The position numbers and the translations under genes are program-made. Below, in pieces: positions 12,668 through 25,325 of a stretch of 64,000 nucleotides of DNA. Below the pieces are notes generated by a model that worked only from the letters and a program-made list of their open reading frames with translations, had not been told where the DNA came from and made no database searches. This DNA is from Selaginella tamariscina (taxonomy: Eukaryota > Streptophyta > Lycopodiopsida > Selaginellales > Selaginellaceae): positions 579,430-643,429 of the forward strand of contig PUQB01000051.1 in the NCBI GenBank assembly GCA_003024785.1, written 5' to 3'. How positions within the stretch are numbered: position 1 is the first letter of the stretch; each line of letters begins with the position of its first letter.

Positions 12668-13169
12668 AAATAAAGTCTCACCCTCTTTGTGTTGATCGCC
12701 AAGCTATGTTGTTTAAAAACAACATCATTTGATGCCCTCTTTATCCTTTTATGATAATTTTTGGCACTGAAACTCTTTGCACAATCGACAACTGTTGCTT
12801 AGACGACAACAATCAATGAGTCTTCATCTAAATCTATTATCTCAACATTCAACATTTTGGGCCCCAAAAAATAAGTGCAAGATTTGAGTATGAATTTGGA
12901 TTTTAAATTCGTGATAACCAAAATGATTAAGTTCTCACTATGTAGTACTCTCGCTTCATCACCAAGACTCTTCATAAAACGACCTCTCCATGAGACCTAC
13001 ACCTTGGACCAAATTTTTAGTGGCCCAATAGGATTGTGACATGCACAATGGAGTATTTTTAAGTATTTATTTAAAATAATTTAATAATATTAAAAGAATT
13101 TAAAGATAAAGATGACTGAAATTGTGCTTTCTCAACCCACATGAGATTCTAAGTACAACATCGAAAGTA

Positions 13170-13850
13170 ATATTCACTTCATAAATTCGGTATTCACTTT
13201 GTAATATTAGTTTTCACTATGTCAGACACTAATCTAATTTGTAAGATTAATGTACAATTTGTGAGGTTATTGTCCATTGTGTGAGATTATCATTTACTTT
13301 ATAAGATTAGTATTCACTCTATGAAATTAGCATCAATTACCTGTGTTTATGTGAGGTTGGTGATCACTCTGTGAGATTAGCGTAAGCTTAAATTACACTT
13401 CATGATATTACTGTCCACTTCATAAGATTAATGTCCACATTGTGAATTAAAGTCTACTACGTGAGATTAAGGTCCACTATGTAACTGTTCACTATTGTAT
13501 ACTTCGTGAGAGTAATTGCCCACTCTGTCATATTAGCATCCACTCTGCAATATTAATTTGTTCACTACATGTGATTACCATCCAAACTATAAAATTGTGG
13601 AAAATAGAGGTCACTTTGTGAGTTAATGTCCATTACTAAAATTATTATTCACTTTGTGATATTAACATCCCCTGTTTAAGATTATTGATCACTTCATGAT
13701 ATTAACATTCCTTACATAATATTAGAACCATTTGTTTAAGATTAGTGATCACTTCATAAGATTAGTATCACCTGCTTAAGATTAATGATTACTTTCTAAG
13801 ATTAACATATCCATTGCATAAACTAAAAATACACTTCGTGAGATTAATTC
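13170..13850. repeat. Second TCACTT-core minisatellite cluster
   Basis: Irregular units built on CACTTTGTGAGATTA-like words (for example CACTTCATAAGATTA, CACTCTGTGAGATTAG) repeat every 25-45 bp. The core matches the 10430-11040 cluster about 2.5 kb away. Confidence 0.7.
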
Positions 13851-16800
13851 AAGTCATCAAATTAATTTCCAAACCAATCCATAATTCAAAATTAGTTCAC
13901 ACTTATATTACATAAGTTCAAATTTACATTGTTTATAACTCTCTCAAATAATTATCATGTCCTCTCATCTCCTTGCATTACATGTGCAATGTGTTCTTTA
14001 ATGATCTTCCTAATCATTAAGCCAAAGTATACTCCAACATGAGATCCATGATGATCTCATATCTCTTATTAAGTTCAGAGACATGTATGTCATACATCTC
14101 GTACATCAAATCTCAAACAACTTGAAAATTATGTAACAACTTTAAATAAAGAATAAGAAATTATATTATTTTCTAAGATAAAGTAAAGTCGTTTGAAAGT
14201 TGTATAAGTGCAATTTATGTTTTAATAATTACTTTTTTTGTGGAAGGAGGAATGATCCTGCAATAAAAAGTTAGTTATGAACGTTAAATAAGATAGTAAG
14301 TAATGTTAAAAAAGAATAAGCTATTATTCGAACTTCCTCTCTGGTGAACAAAAATCTTTTATGACGGTCTTGAAGACTGATATTTAACACACTTATTATT
14401 TGCTCGTACCTTATGTAAGTTCTAGTAATCGATCCAATTCTCTATCGGGATGAGAACAAAATAAAGACAATGCATGTGGATTTTGTTCTTAAGATTTAAA
14501 ATGCTAAACTTTTCTAACTTGTACAAAAGGTCCTTATAAAACTATGTGACAATTATACAAATCCTTTCACAAGTGCTCTATACGCTGCAATATAATTAAT
14601 CATAAATACTATTAGATTTTACATTGCAAATTGTCATACTTGATTATGTACATTGCCACCATGAATAAAAACTCGCTCTCACGACCACAAATTATTTATG
14701 TCTTCCTCCATAAGACTAAACCCCCTTACAAAATCAAATTGCATTATCTTAGTTGTCCAAATTTTTCCACCATCTCAATATAAACATTTACAGTTGCATT
14801 ATTTCATGTGGCCACCCTTGCTGCCACAATGTAACTTGTGTCACTACTTATGATAGTGTGCGTGTATATACCATAACACTTTAACTTATAATGACCTAAA
14901 AACAAATAAAAAAAACATCATTGGGTCATACCATGTCATGTTGTGGAGCATTTATTACATGACTAATTCATACAGTAAATGCTCCATGGCCAATAACACA
15001 CTTGACACCTACTACTAATGTGCACTACTGTCTTTTCTCAATTCTTTTCCTCCTCTAAATAGTGGATCTAAAATTCTTAAAACCTCATACACAATAATAT
15101 GACTTACCTTAAGTCCTACTATGTATAACAATAATAAAAACCCAGCCTAGTGCAGAACTACCCCATAACAACAAACACAAAAGCATCTATGCAACATCAA
15201 CAACACTCTTGAATGTGAAAATACCAATCCAATTGTGAGTGTGTAGGATATGGTACAAAGTTGCATAACTAGTTCATAACTGCCTTGCAATGTCCTCAAT
15301 TGTGTCATATTATAGACTATAATAACTTACATAGTTAAAGAGATCTTATGTAAACAAAAACTGTAAAAATAAATAATAATCATAATGCTATCTTATCATA
15401 AAGATGTAAAGGGTGTTCTTATTTCCCAAATCCTATGTACAATAATCAGTTAGTTTATAAAGAACAAAAATTGTAAGGATCTTGAGTTATTTTTTGCCTT
15501 TCACAGGACTTGAACCCGAAACCTTTCCGCTAACACACATATGTGTTAGATAATTTGTTTGTATGATCCTGAATGCTGAATTACATCATCAACAGCAAAG
15601 CGTATATTCATACGCATGTTCCAGACCCTCATGACCTCAGATATATAAACAGGGACCTCAGATATATAAACAAGGTTCCAGTTCCAGGTTTTTCAAATCA
15701 TTCAATACCAGTCTTCAACCTTGTGTTTCATTTTGTATTTATTTTTCTCTTGAATACAATTTCTTCCTTTCAGTTCAAAGGTTCCGCCCTTGTTCTAAAG
15801 GTTTTGCCCTTTGCACAAGGTCGTGACAATAAAACATCTTTTTAGTTTTACAAAAAGCAAATTGAAACCTTTTCAACTTATAAATCAACTAATACCTACA
15901 AAGAACAATTATACAAACTAATTAATCATACTTTTCATAATGTAGTTGATTTTTTGAATAGTGATTCTAAGAATAAAATTAAATGAATAACATTGTGAAA
16001 TAAATAAATAAATAAATAACATATAAAGATGCAATATACAATGAAACCAAAAACATAGATTTGAAGTTAATATAGCTCTAAAAATATATATTTAAAACTC
16101 ATACTTGGTTGTTCTTCAATGCTCACTTCATTAATCCAAATAATTTATGAAGTGAGACAACTACTTACTATCATGAACCACCAAAATATATCAAATTGAT
16201 GTTGATGTTGGTTTATAATATTTTCTTAGAATATTTTAGAATAAGAAATTAATAATTCAAATTCAAATACAAAACAAGAGTAGATTTATATAAAGAAGGT
16301 TAGAATTAAGGTTTAACATTATGGTTCATAATAAGTTGTGTGATTTCCTCTCTTATTTCTTTAGTTTCTTTTATATTCATAAATAAAATTGATTTTCCAA
16401 TTCTTAGTCACAGCCTTGATACTCACTTTGGGAGTGAGTTGGTTCATGAAATAAAAATCCACCCCACTTTGTAGTTTGACGTATAACAGTGATACGACAT
16501 CTTACTTTATAAGTCAATTTCCATACAAAGCAAGTAATCGTGAAAATGATATATAGAATATTCTACATGGCATGATGCCCATGCATTCGTACATTATGCC
16601 CATGTATGAATATAATACATAAATACATATAATAATACATTGGGAACATAATATTGCATTTAAATGATAATTTAACACTTCTTTCAAACCATTATACATG
16701 AAATTTATAATTAAACGTTTTGCATTTCATACTTACAATATATTATAAAAAATTTAATTATTGCTACAAAAAAAAAATATAAAGTTACGTTGCAATGGTG

Positions 16801-16880
16801 TCACTAGTCTCAACTAGTTAAAAGTATTGATGATTTATAATAACAATAACAACAAAAGATTTTATTATTTATTATTAAAT
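13851..16880. other. AT-rich intergenic, no supported gene
   Basis: No coding exon recognised. At 15635-15675 a 20-bp segment around GACCTCAGATATATAAACA is directly duplicated. A B-box-like word occurs near 15497-15515 (see the rejected list). Confidence 0.5.
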
Positions 16881-16902
16881 TTATCTTTGATAATAATTCA
16901 TT

Positions 16903-17799
16903 TTAAACACTATCATCAACAACAGTGACAGGTTTCTGGCTTTCAACGTCGGCTGGTGAGCCTTCCGAGAGCACAAGGGACCGTTCCCCATTGGACACAT
17001 TCTTAGTTGGCTCGAGAACCGATGATTTGAAATTTGCCTCAAAAGCAAGCAGACTGAGCTCATGTGCAGACAAGAGGGATGTCAATCCCAATGCGACAAA
17101 TGCCAGAAATCCCATTGTAACACCCCCTGCCGCTAATGATTGAGCGGTATATGCACCATTCACATCTGTTTCTAGCCCCCAGCCTAAGGCATCTCCAAGC
17201 AGCTTGCTATCCCTTGCCCAGCTGCAGCACACGCCAGCATCGTATACGCCATCACCTTGCAAAACACTAAACTTCAGTATACACACACACAATACATATG
17301 CTGTGTGTGTGAGAGAGAGAGAGAAAAGAGAACCATCAACTTCATCACTAAGTTTGATATTCGCACTTGAAGAAAGAATATCGAAGCTAGTTTGTGTGTA
17401 TGCTATTTTACAATACTTGGTATCCTAATCAGTAGTTAATCGCTACCTGGTCAGTGGCAAATATTATTATGCTGAGTTGAACGCCCTTCTGTGGTACTTT
17501 CACTCCCAGATTTGAAACGATGTAGAAGACAATGTGGCCAAGCAAGTACACAAAAGCAACTACGTTAGTCACCAAAGTACACCTGAAAGTATTGTTCAGT
17601 GCGTGCGTGCGTGCGTGTGTGTGGTGTTATATGAGAGAGAAACATACACAAGTCCATCGAAGCGTATTTGAATTGGATCATCACTTGATACATATACAGG
17701 ACGAATAAACCTGCATGCAGCTAGAATTGAGAAAGTGATTAAACAAAGCACAACTCCCAATGATCTTAAACTAATCTCGATTATGTTAGTCCCTGCCAT
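16903..17799 (-). CDS. CASP-like four-TM membrane protein (apparent frameshift)
   Basis: Three exons on the minus strand fit: 17799-17648, 17582-17447 and 17255-16903, with GT-AG introns of 65 and 191 bp. Exon 1 gives a short N-terminus and TM1 (SLRSLGVVLCLITFSILAAC). Exon 2 gives TM2 (VVAFVYLLGHIVFYIV) and ends in ATDQ. Exon 3 opens VMAYTMLACAAAG, so the spliced product has the DQVMAY word typical of CASP/CASP-like TM3. TM4 (TMGFLAFVALGLTSLLSAHE) lies in a different frame of exon 3; a one-base shift falls near 17190-17220. CASP-like proteins sit in the plasma membrane and can build membrane scaffolds. The C-terminal tail of about 50 residues is hydrophilic. Either a consensus error or a pseudogene. 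Confidence 0.7.
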
Positions 17800-18365
17800 T
17801 TAAACTTGGTTTTGACCACACTGTATATAATACATTCTAATGGACGGGCTTTCTTATTATTCGCTTTGTCTTAATCCTATGTTTTATATTTTTTATTATT
17901 TATGCAAAGTTAATATATCAATTAAACCTATTTTAAGTTTATAGCCTAACGAAGGATTCTATGAACTTATTATAAAAAAGGATTAATGTCTCATAATTAG
18001 ATAAAAAATTATTTATTTTTTAAATTAAACTTGGTTTTTTCTAATGACAATGTAAAGTTGAATAATAATATAAATCTTTATCATAACTTTTTCCAAATCA
18101 TATAATGTATATAATTATTTTATACCTGGATTATATATTGATAACATATTTAATTATTATATACAATGAATAAGATGTGTATTTTTTATTATTATATTTT
18201 TAAAAGTTTTTAATATCATTAAGTATTATAATATTTTTAAAATTATTTTAGATATTTATGCATTCGCTACAAACTTATCAAATTTTATTAAACCTTCGTA
18301 TGCATACAATTCACGCTTCTTTAAAAAAAAAAAAAAAAAGTATAGTAAATCAAATAAAATGATGT
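17800..18365. other. AT-rich spacer between CASP-like and kinase genes
   Basis: Very AT-rich, with an A16 run near 18325. It lies between the divergent side of the CASP-like gene and the 3' end of the kinase gene. No gene seen. Confidence 0.6.
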
Positions 18366-19712
18366 TTATTCTATGTCAACCTCCTTAACCTTCTTAAGTA
18401 ACTCGACGACTTTAACCATACTTGGTCTGTTCTCAGGACTACTCTGTATACACCATTGTGCAACTTGAAGCAACTGTTGAAGCTCAACTTCATTAAAATT
18501 GCCACGTAGTTTTTGATCAGCCACGTCATCCAGCTTCCCCTGATATATAATAGGATTTGCCCAGTCGATTATATTCCATCCTCCCTGTTTCTGTGGCCTG
18601 CATATATAATAATATAATAGACTTTAAATTCTGATTTACATACCTCCTACCGCTCACCAACTCAAGAAGCAAAACTCCAAAACCGTATACATCGCACTTG
18701 TCTGATGCCTTGCCTACCACCAAAATATAAAGAAAAACAGCTTAATTACCTATAATTATAGTTAACCTTGTCACGCACGCGCACGCGCACGCACACATAC
18801 AAGTGGTGTGAATACCTTGAGTATCGTACTCTGGAGGAAGATACGCTGCCGTGGTCGCTTTCAGCAAGCTGCTATCAGGCAGAAGCTTTGAGAAGCCAAA
18901 GTCTGCTACTTGCGGTTGGAAATCTGCATCAAGTAGTACATTGTTGCTTTTAAGATTCCCATGTATGGTATGAGGAGTTGCATAATGTTGCAGGTACCTG
19001 TTTAGCCCATTTTAAACATGATTAAGTAGCTTACTATGTGTATACACACATACACACACACTTACGCTAATGCTTCAGCACACCCAATGGCTATTCTCAT
19101 TCTTCTGTCCCAATCTAAGTGTGTTTCAGACACTAAGTGGCCGTGCAAGTGTGCAGACAAGCTCAAGTTAGGCATGTAATTGTACACAAGCAGACGTTCC
19201 TTGCCTTCTGCACAATACCCACGTAAACTCAGCAAGTTCTTGTGTCTAACTCTTCCTAATATCTCAACTTCCACTGCAAAATCAATCTCTGGCTTTGAGT
19301 TCCATACTTTCAATCTCTTAACTGCAATCTGTTGCATAGTTATGGATTTATGTCTTTGATTAAACGATTTCTATTGTATATATACACTTACTTGTGATCC
19401 ATCCCAGAGCTGTCCCCAGTATACACTTCCAAATGCGCCTTCACCAAGCTTATTGTCGTAATTAAAGTTGTTACTCGCGTTCTGGAGCTCTTTCAAGGAG
19501 AATAATCTCCACCCTGCGTCTTGTGATCTGCAATGTGACAATTGAAGAAATATATTGCACTAATTATGTAATTAAACAAGATGGTACCGCTGGATTGATC
19601 TCAAATACCATAATTGAGCTCATGGGCAATCATAAGAATGGGGAGAAAATGATGGTAATTATACTTACTTATTTGAATTTCTCGGCCAGAAACAGCTTGT
19701 GAAAATGTCCAT
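18366..19712 (-). CDS. PTI1-like receptor-like cytoplasmic kinase, probable pseudokinase
   Basis: Six exons splice cleanly: 19712-19669, 19527-19392, 19328-19066, 18997-18816, 18713-18644, 18597-18366. They total 927 nt, 308 residues. The start [15 protein letters not shown] and the glycine loop [12 protein letters not shown] match the plant RLCK group containing Arabidopsis At3g15890. The ATP-binding lysine (IAVKRLKVW), DFG (VADFGFSK) and APE-like PPEY are present. The catalytic HRD motif reads HGNLKSNN: both arginine and the base aspartate are missing. This matches the HGN form found in many plant RLK pseudokinases. It probably acts as a signalling scaffold or allosteric partner under a receptor kinase. 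No transmembrane segment is present; the N-terminal Cys could be acylated. No frameshift. Confidence 0.92.
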
Positions 19713-20607
19713 TCTCTCAGATCAAGACCGCATTGATTCTTGCAATTGGGAAGATGTAAATACGAGTTATGATGAACGATGTAGATCTTCCTGCCACGGA
19801 GGTTGACAGATCTAGTAAAGAACTTCCATATATATATATATATATATGAAAGAATAACAGCTAAGATAGAGAGAAATATTAAACAATTTTAAATAATTAA
19901 ATAAAAATACCAACTAAACAAGAATAAAAACAGCTTAAAACGGGGGAATGCCTCCTAACATTTGTCAGTATTTGGAGAAATCACCATAATATTTACCAGA
20001 AAAGGCTGCCTTGTAAGAAGAAAATAGGTGGGATTGTAAGAAAGATAAAGGGTAGAAAAGGTGAAAAGGGTATGGTGACGCTGACGCTGTGGCGGCCACT
20101 GATCGTTGTATGCTCACAAGCGGATGTTGCAGCAGCAAGAACCCTAAATTTTTTAAATTTAAATTCTAAAGCTGACTTGTCAGAATCTGAATGGTTCCGA
20201 TAATGACGTGGATACATCTGGATCGCGTATTTGTTGACCATTCAAGACGTTGACAGTTACATTAAACTTAATATATATGTTTGTAATTATATATATATAT
20301 ATATATTATAATCTCATCATGGTACCTCTGACTTATACATATGTAAAGCTGTACACCTGGGACGGATTATGCGTTGCAGTTGTTCTTGTGTATGGAGTAT
20401 GGCGGACAGTACTTATAAAACATAGAAGCAGCTTAGTATAAATGTATTTTATATAAACAATTAACAAGTGAATCAATTATAAAAGTGTTAGAACCATGAA
20501 GTAAATTTTTTATGTAATGCATTTATAGAGGTAAGGGTACATATATAGTAAACTTCATATGTGGGCATTACACCTAAGTCCTCATATATAATAATAATTT
20601 TAAGGAA
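19713..20607. promoter_or_regulatory. Upstream region of the kinase gene
   Basis: Contains the likely promoter and 5' leader of the minus-strand kinase gene, with a short (TA)n tract at 19829-19846 and another at 20287-20307. The minus-strand open frame 19993-20241 has no family features and may be leader sequence. Exact promoter elements cannot be assigned. Confidence 0.35.
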
Positions 20608-20680
20608 CGCCGTCCATGGGGTTCGAACCCATGACCACATAGTTAAAAGCCATGCGCTCTACCTACTGAGCTAGAACGGC
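20608..20680 (-). tRNA. trnK-UUU: tRNA-Lys (anticodon UUU)
   Basis: Read on the minus strand the sequence begins GCCGTTCTAGCTCAGTAGG and folds as a full cloverleaf. The 7-bp acceptor GCCGTTC/GGACGGC has one G-U pair. The D arm carries the A-box TAGCTCAGTAGG. The anticodon loop CTTTTAA gives UUU. The T arm ATGGG-TTCGAAC-CCCAT carries the B-box GGTTCGAACCC. The discriminator base is G, and no intron or encoded CCA is present. It is a normal nuclear tRNA decoding lysine AAA/AAG. Confidence 0.97.
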
Positions 20681-23327
20681 TTAATAATTTATTGAGTTCA
20701 ACGGATTACATTGTTAATATATACATATATGTATATTACACTGCCTTTGCACACATTACATAAGAATTGCAAAACTAGGATGACGGATCTTTTAATTATT
20801 AAAAGAAACATTGCTTTAACATTTAGTTTGAATTATATAAAATTTGTATATCTATAAAAAATAATAATTATATCAAATTAAAATATATTAGTAACAATTT
20901 AAATTAAAAGGTATCATGTGAACAGTTTTAAAGACACATGTATATCGTATTAACGTTTTAGATAGCAGAATATAACCAAGTTTCATTTAACGCACACACT
21001 TACATTTTATATCTAGAGATATTACCCACATGCGTATACAGTCAAGTATACACACGTATATTTATATTAAGAATTTAAATATTGATAATATATTTTGATT
21101 TTGTAAATTGTAATTTTTAATTAAAATTTAACAAAATAAAATGTAAGCCATTAAATTAAAATATATTTATAACTGATATCTGATCCCACTAAAATATTTT
21201 AATTTTTAAAGGAAGTTTAAGATTAAAATCTAAGTTATTTAATATTTTCCTTTTAAGCTCAAAACAAACTATATGAATTTTTTATAATTAAAGTCTTTCA
21301 TATAAAAATAATAGCTATTTAATAATCTTGTTTCATGTAGATTTAAAATAGTTTTTTTATAAGATTTATAAATAAATATTGAATATGTTAAATAATCTCT
21401 ATATATGCATTGGTGATTTGAAATATAATATCATTATATAAAGATTAGGGAAACAAGCAACAGCAAAACAAAATAAAATACATTATGAAAAAAATTAGGT
21501 AAAAAACAAACAACAGTGTCAATATTAGTGTCAATTCAAATCTAAAATATAAGTTTATAAATTTTATTAATTTATTTTTAATAATTTAGTATTTTAATAT
21601 TTAATAAATATATATAGCAAAAAAATATAATAACTTGAAGATAAGTTCTCTACACCATAGAATTTAATTGGATATATATATTCCAAAGGAATGTATAATA
21701 TACATTCCATATTTGCCTTAGCTTCAATTTGAGTTTGTTTTATATACAAGAAATACAAAATACATTTATAAATATATAATATGTAGTCTATATATAATAA
21801 ATGTAAGTAACTATATTAAGAAAAATATAGAATGCAAAAAATAAAAATAAGAAATAAATATTAATTATATATATATAAAATTTAGCATATACTAATATTA
21901 CTAGTAAATATATCACAACATAACATGTTTTTTCTAATTTAATATTTCATACTAACTTATGTTAATTAAGTTCAAGATTGCCAAGGTTTAACTTGACAAA
22001 TAACAAGAATATTATACTTCACCGTAAAATCGATCAGTACAAATATTTTGCGATTGTACCACCATAAAATAACACACACACACACTGACTGTGTGTGTCC
22101 ATTTGCTTCATTTTGTCAGCAATAACAAACATGTTATATATATATATATATATAATATATATTATATATATGTATACAAACAAAACTTACATTACTTTGA
22201 TCTATATTGTAAAGGATGAAGAAATGATACATTTTTATACTAACGTGTTATATAAGTATATCTTGTGATACAATTAGATTAATAAATACCGTTATAAGTG
22301 CGTTATAACTAGACTTATAAAATATTCTATATAGATATATTCTAATGTTATATTTTCTTACTATAACTGTGATACTATTACTTTAGCATTTAATATATGA
22401 AAACTATATATTATATATTTAATATATATTTATAAAATGTATTTTATCTATTCTTGTGTAGAGTGTGAGTGTGAAACTTTATTTCACGTTAGTTAAACTA
22501 GCACCTCAGTTTATATGAATACAGAATATATTACTATATAATACAGTGTAATAAGATAACTGGAATGAAAGAATTCTGCTATCATTTATTAGTTTTATAA
22601 TATATAAAAAAAATTCTATGCTAAATTATATAGTTATATACATGGTTATTTCTAACAGCCTATGCATAATAGATGGAATAAATAAATACAAATAAGTAAA
22701 TTATCTTTTATGTTTAAAACATTATTTAAATAGTTAATGGATAGACTAAATGGAAATTAATCTGATTCATTACTTTAAATTAAATTAACGAACTTCGATA
22801 AGGCCCATCATGGAAATATGTAGATCCAAAGGTTAATAAGGCCCATCATGGAAATAAGTAAATTTTTAAGGTTGTTTGGAGAAATTTAAATATATTAAGC
22901 TGGACCTACTGTTTCATTATTATTATTTTTTTAATAATTTTTTTCATATATGATTACAATTACAAAAGTTATTCTTGAGCAGAAACAGACAAGAGAGATA
23001 GCAAGATCACACGATTAACAGTTTGTAATTCTATAAATATAAATAATAGCATAATTATCTATATAATAACATAATTATTTTATAATTAATAAGAAATAGC
23101 TTAAATATATATTACATATGCATATGTATGTACAATTACATATATTTATACACATTGACATACATGTGTATATGTCTTCCTTAACATCTTCAAATCTGAA
23201 TCAAACACAGTATACATACAAATATACTTTATGTTCATTTGATTAGGTAATAATGTGATTTGTAATGTACACGAATTATTAAGAACTAATGCAAATTAAA
23301 AAATATATATTTATCTATATTATAGAC

Positions 23328-23388
<61 letters not shown>

Positions 23389-23894
23389 TATTATGTAAGC
23401 ATCAACCCATAGCTCCTGACACGTGACGACATTTATCTCTCTCTCGAGATTATTAAGATATTATTCCTTTTCCTTTAACTAGAAAAATAAAAGATTAAAA
23501 TATACTTAAATATTTAGTTTATATTTTTAATGTTTAAAAATGAAATGAAATCGGAATACTTAATTATTTTTCTTAATAATATGAAATGAAGTAGAAAAAA
23601 CTGAACCTCAGCTTGCACGTCTCCATTCTAATTAATATGCTTAAAATTTTAAAATTTAGAAACTGTAAAATGCTCAACTAGTTAACTATATCTTTTACTA
23701 ATCATTAAAAAAACCATAAAACCAGTTTTATGATATATACTATAGATATACCTATACATATTTAAATTATATACTATATTCATCTACATCATATATATGT
23801 GTGTGTGTGACCCACACTACATAAAATCTGTAATTTAAATTTGAACTTTTCAAAGTCAATTCGAATTTAAAACAATAGATATTAACTAGTAAAT

Positions 23895-23929
<35 letters not shown>

Positions 23930-24300
23930 ATTATATCAAATCCTACAATATATAAAAACGTCGTTTTAAAAATAAATTAGGTCCCACATAAGTGTGAATG
24001 TTATAAATATATATATATAAATAAACCTCTCTCTCTATATATATAGAGAGAGGGAACTATTATTATGAAATATTCTGTTTTAGGACAGGACCAAGTAAAA
24101 GAAATACAAGGAAGAAAATATAATATAACAAGCATATACACCTGTGCTGTGACCAGTTCTGCATCTGATCAGAGAAATATATATATATATATATATATTA
24201 TGCTGGCCAGATATACACAAAACTTATCACAATATATTATTAAAATTCCATATACAGGGAGATGAATGGAATGAAATCCACATAACCAGAGGAAAAAGAA
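20681..24300. other. AT-rich desert with (TA)n palindromes
   Basis: About 3.6 kb of very AT-rich DNA without a recognisable exon. It contains (TA)n tracts at 22136-22170 and a long interrupted palindromic one at 23328-23392, (AC)n at 22073-22085, and (CT)n at 23896-23920. Confidence 0.7.
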
Positions 24301-24308
24301 CCCACAAC

Positions 24309-24530
24309 TCAGGCGAGCCTCGAATACTCCCACGTAATATGTAGCAACCTACGGAACTCTGCAATAGCAAAATCGAGCCTGTGCCATCTCCACACACAGT
24401 AGAACAGTATGTATCCCACCAGCAAAACGGCCACGATCACCGCAATAACCGACGCAATCCATGTCGTGGTCTTCGAAGAAGACGCTGCGAGCACCACAAT
24501 TCTCGCGGCATCCCCATCAATTCCCCACAT
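24309..24530 (-). CDS. Possible small single-pass membrane protein
   Basis: A 73-residue open frame, higher in GC than its surroundings, starting MWGIDGDAARIVV. It has one strong membrane segment (residues about 25-46, IASVIAVIVAVLLVGYILFY) followed by a Trp/Arg-rich juxtamembrane stretch CVWRWHRLD. The same frame is open upstream to about 24570 without an ATG, so it could be a terminal exon. It lies about 280 bp from the oppositely oriented Kir-like gene. I recognise no family. An alternative frame at 24437-24631 overlaps it and is less convincing. Confidence 0.35.
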   Translation of the reverse strand: MWGIDGDAARIVVLAASSSKTTTWIASVIAVIVAVLLVGYILFYCVWRWHRLDFAIAEFRRLLHITWEYSRLA

Positions 24531-24812
24531 TCCCCTGCAATCCCCACGAACCCTAGAAAATTCTCCCCAAGAACCCTAAACCATGTCCATCTGGACATGC
24601 AGCCCCACACGTTGTACAGAATATTCCTCATCTCAACTGTCTAATCCTTTCCACCGACAACAACGCGACACGAATCGAGCGTGAAACCCGATCTAGTGCT
24701 CTGCCACGTGGCACATAGATGACACGTGGTACTGTCTTTAGAATATGTGAATATTCCGAATTTAGGGTTTAAACGTCACTGTGTGTACGTTTTCAACTGT
24801 GCGTGTGGAAGG

Positions 24813-25293
24813 ATGCTTGAAGACAGTAGGGTTTGGTGTGGCGGCTTCATAGGTATGTGATTTGTTAGATTCTTAACCCCGCCTTACTGGAATTGCTTGT
24901 CGATCCAATCCATGCTTTTTTTCATGTCATTTTCTGCATTTTATTACGATAATTCATAAATTATTGTGGAAATTTAATTTGTTTTTGTTAAGTTTAATCT
25001 AATTATGTATATTGTAAAAAATCTATATCGTTTTTTTCACCTTAGTAGGACATCACAAGCACACACACACACACACACACACACTTATTTCATAATTGAT
25101 GGAGTTTTGCAGATGTTTTGCACTAATGTACAGGAAACACTCAAAATGGGATTCTGTTCGGACAAGACTCCATTCTGCTTATCTTCTAAACGAAACTGGT
25201 CTTGATCCAATGTATGCATATTACATACATGTTTGCATGTGTTATACAGTTATATATATGAACGTGGAGAGTTTCGAATGTTGTAAGGTGTGA

Positions 25294-25325
<32 letters not shown>

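Noticed and set aside
15490..15530. tRNA-like or SINE-like B-box (minus strand GGGTTCAAGTCC)
   Set aside because: Only the T-arm region is recognisable. No A-box, acceptor stem or anticodon arm folds, and there is no second copy or poly-A tail in the window.
20681..24060. CRISPR-like or phage-like arrays in the AT-rich desert
   Set aside because: Repeats here are simple dinucleotides without regular spacers, and the window is eukaryotic.
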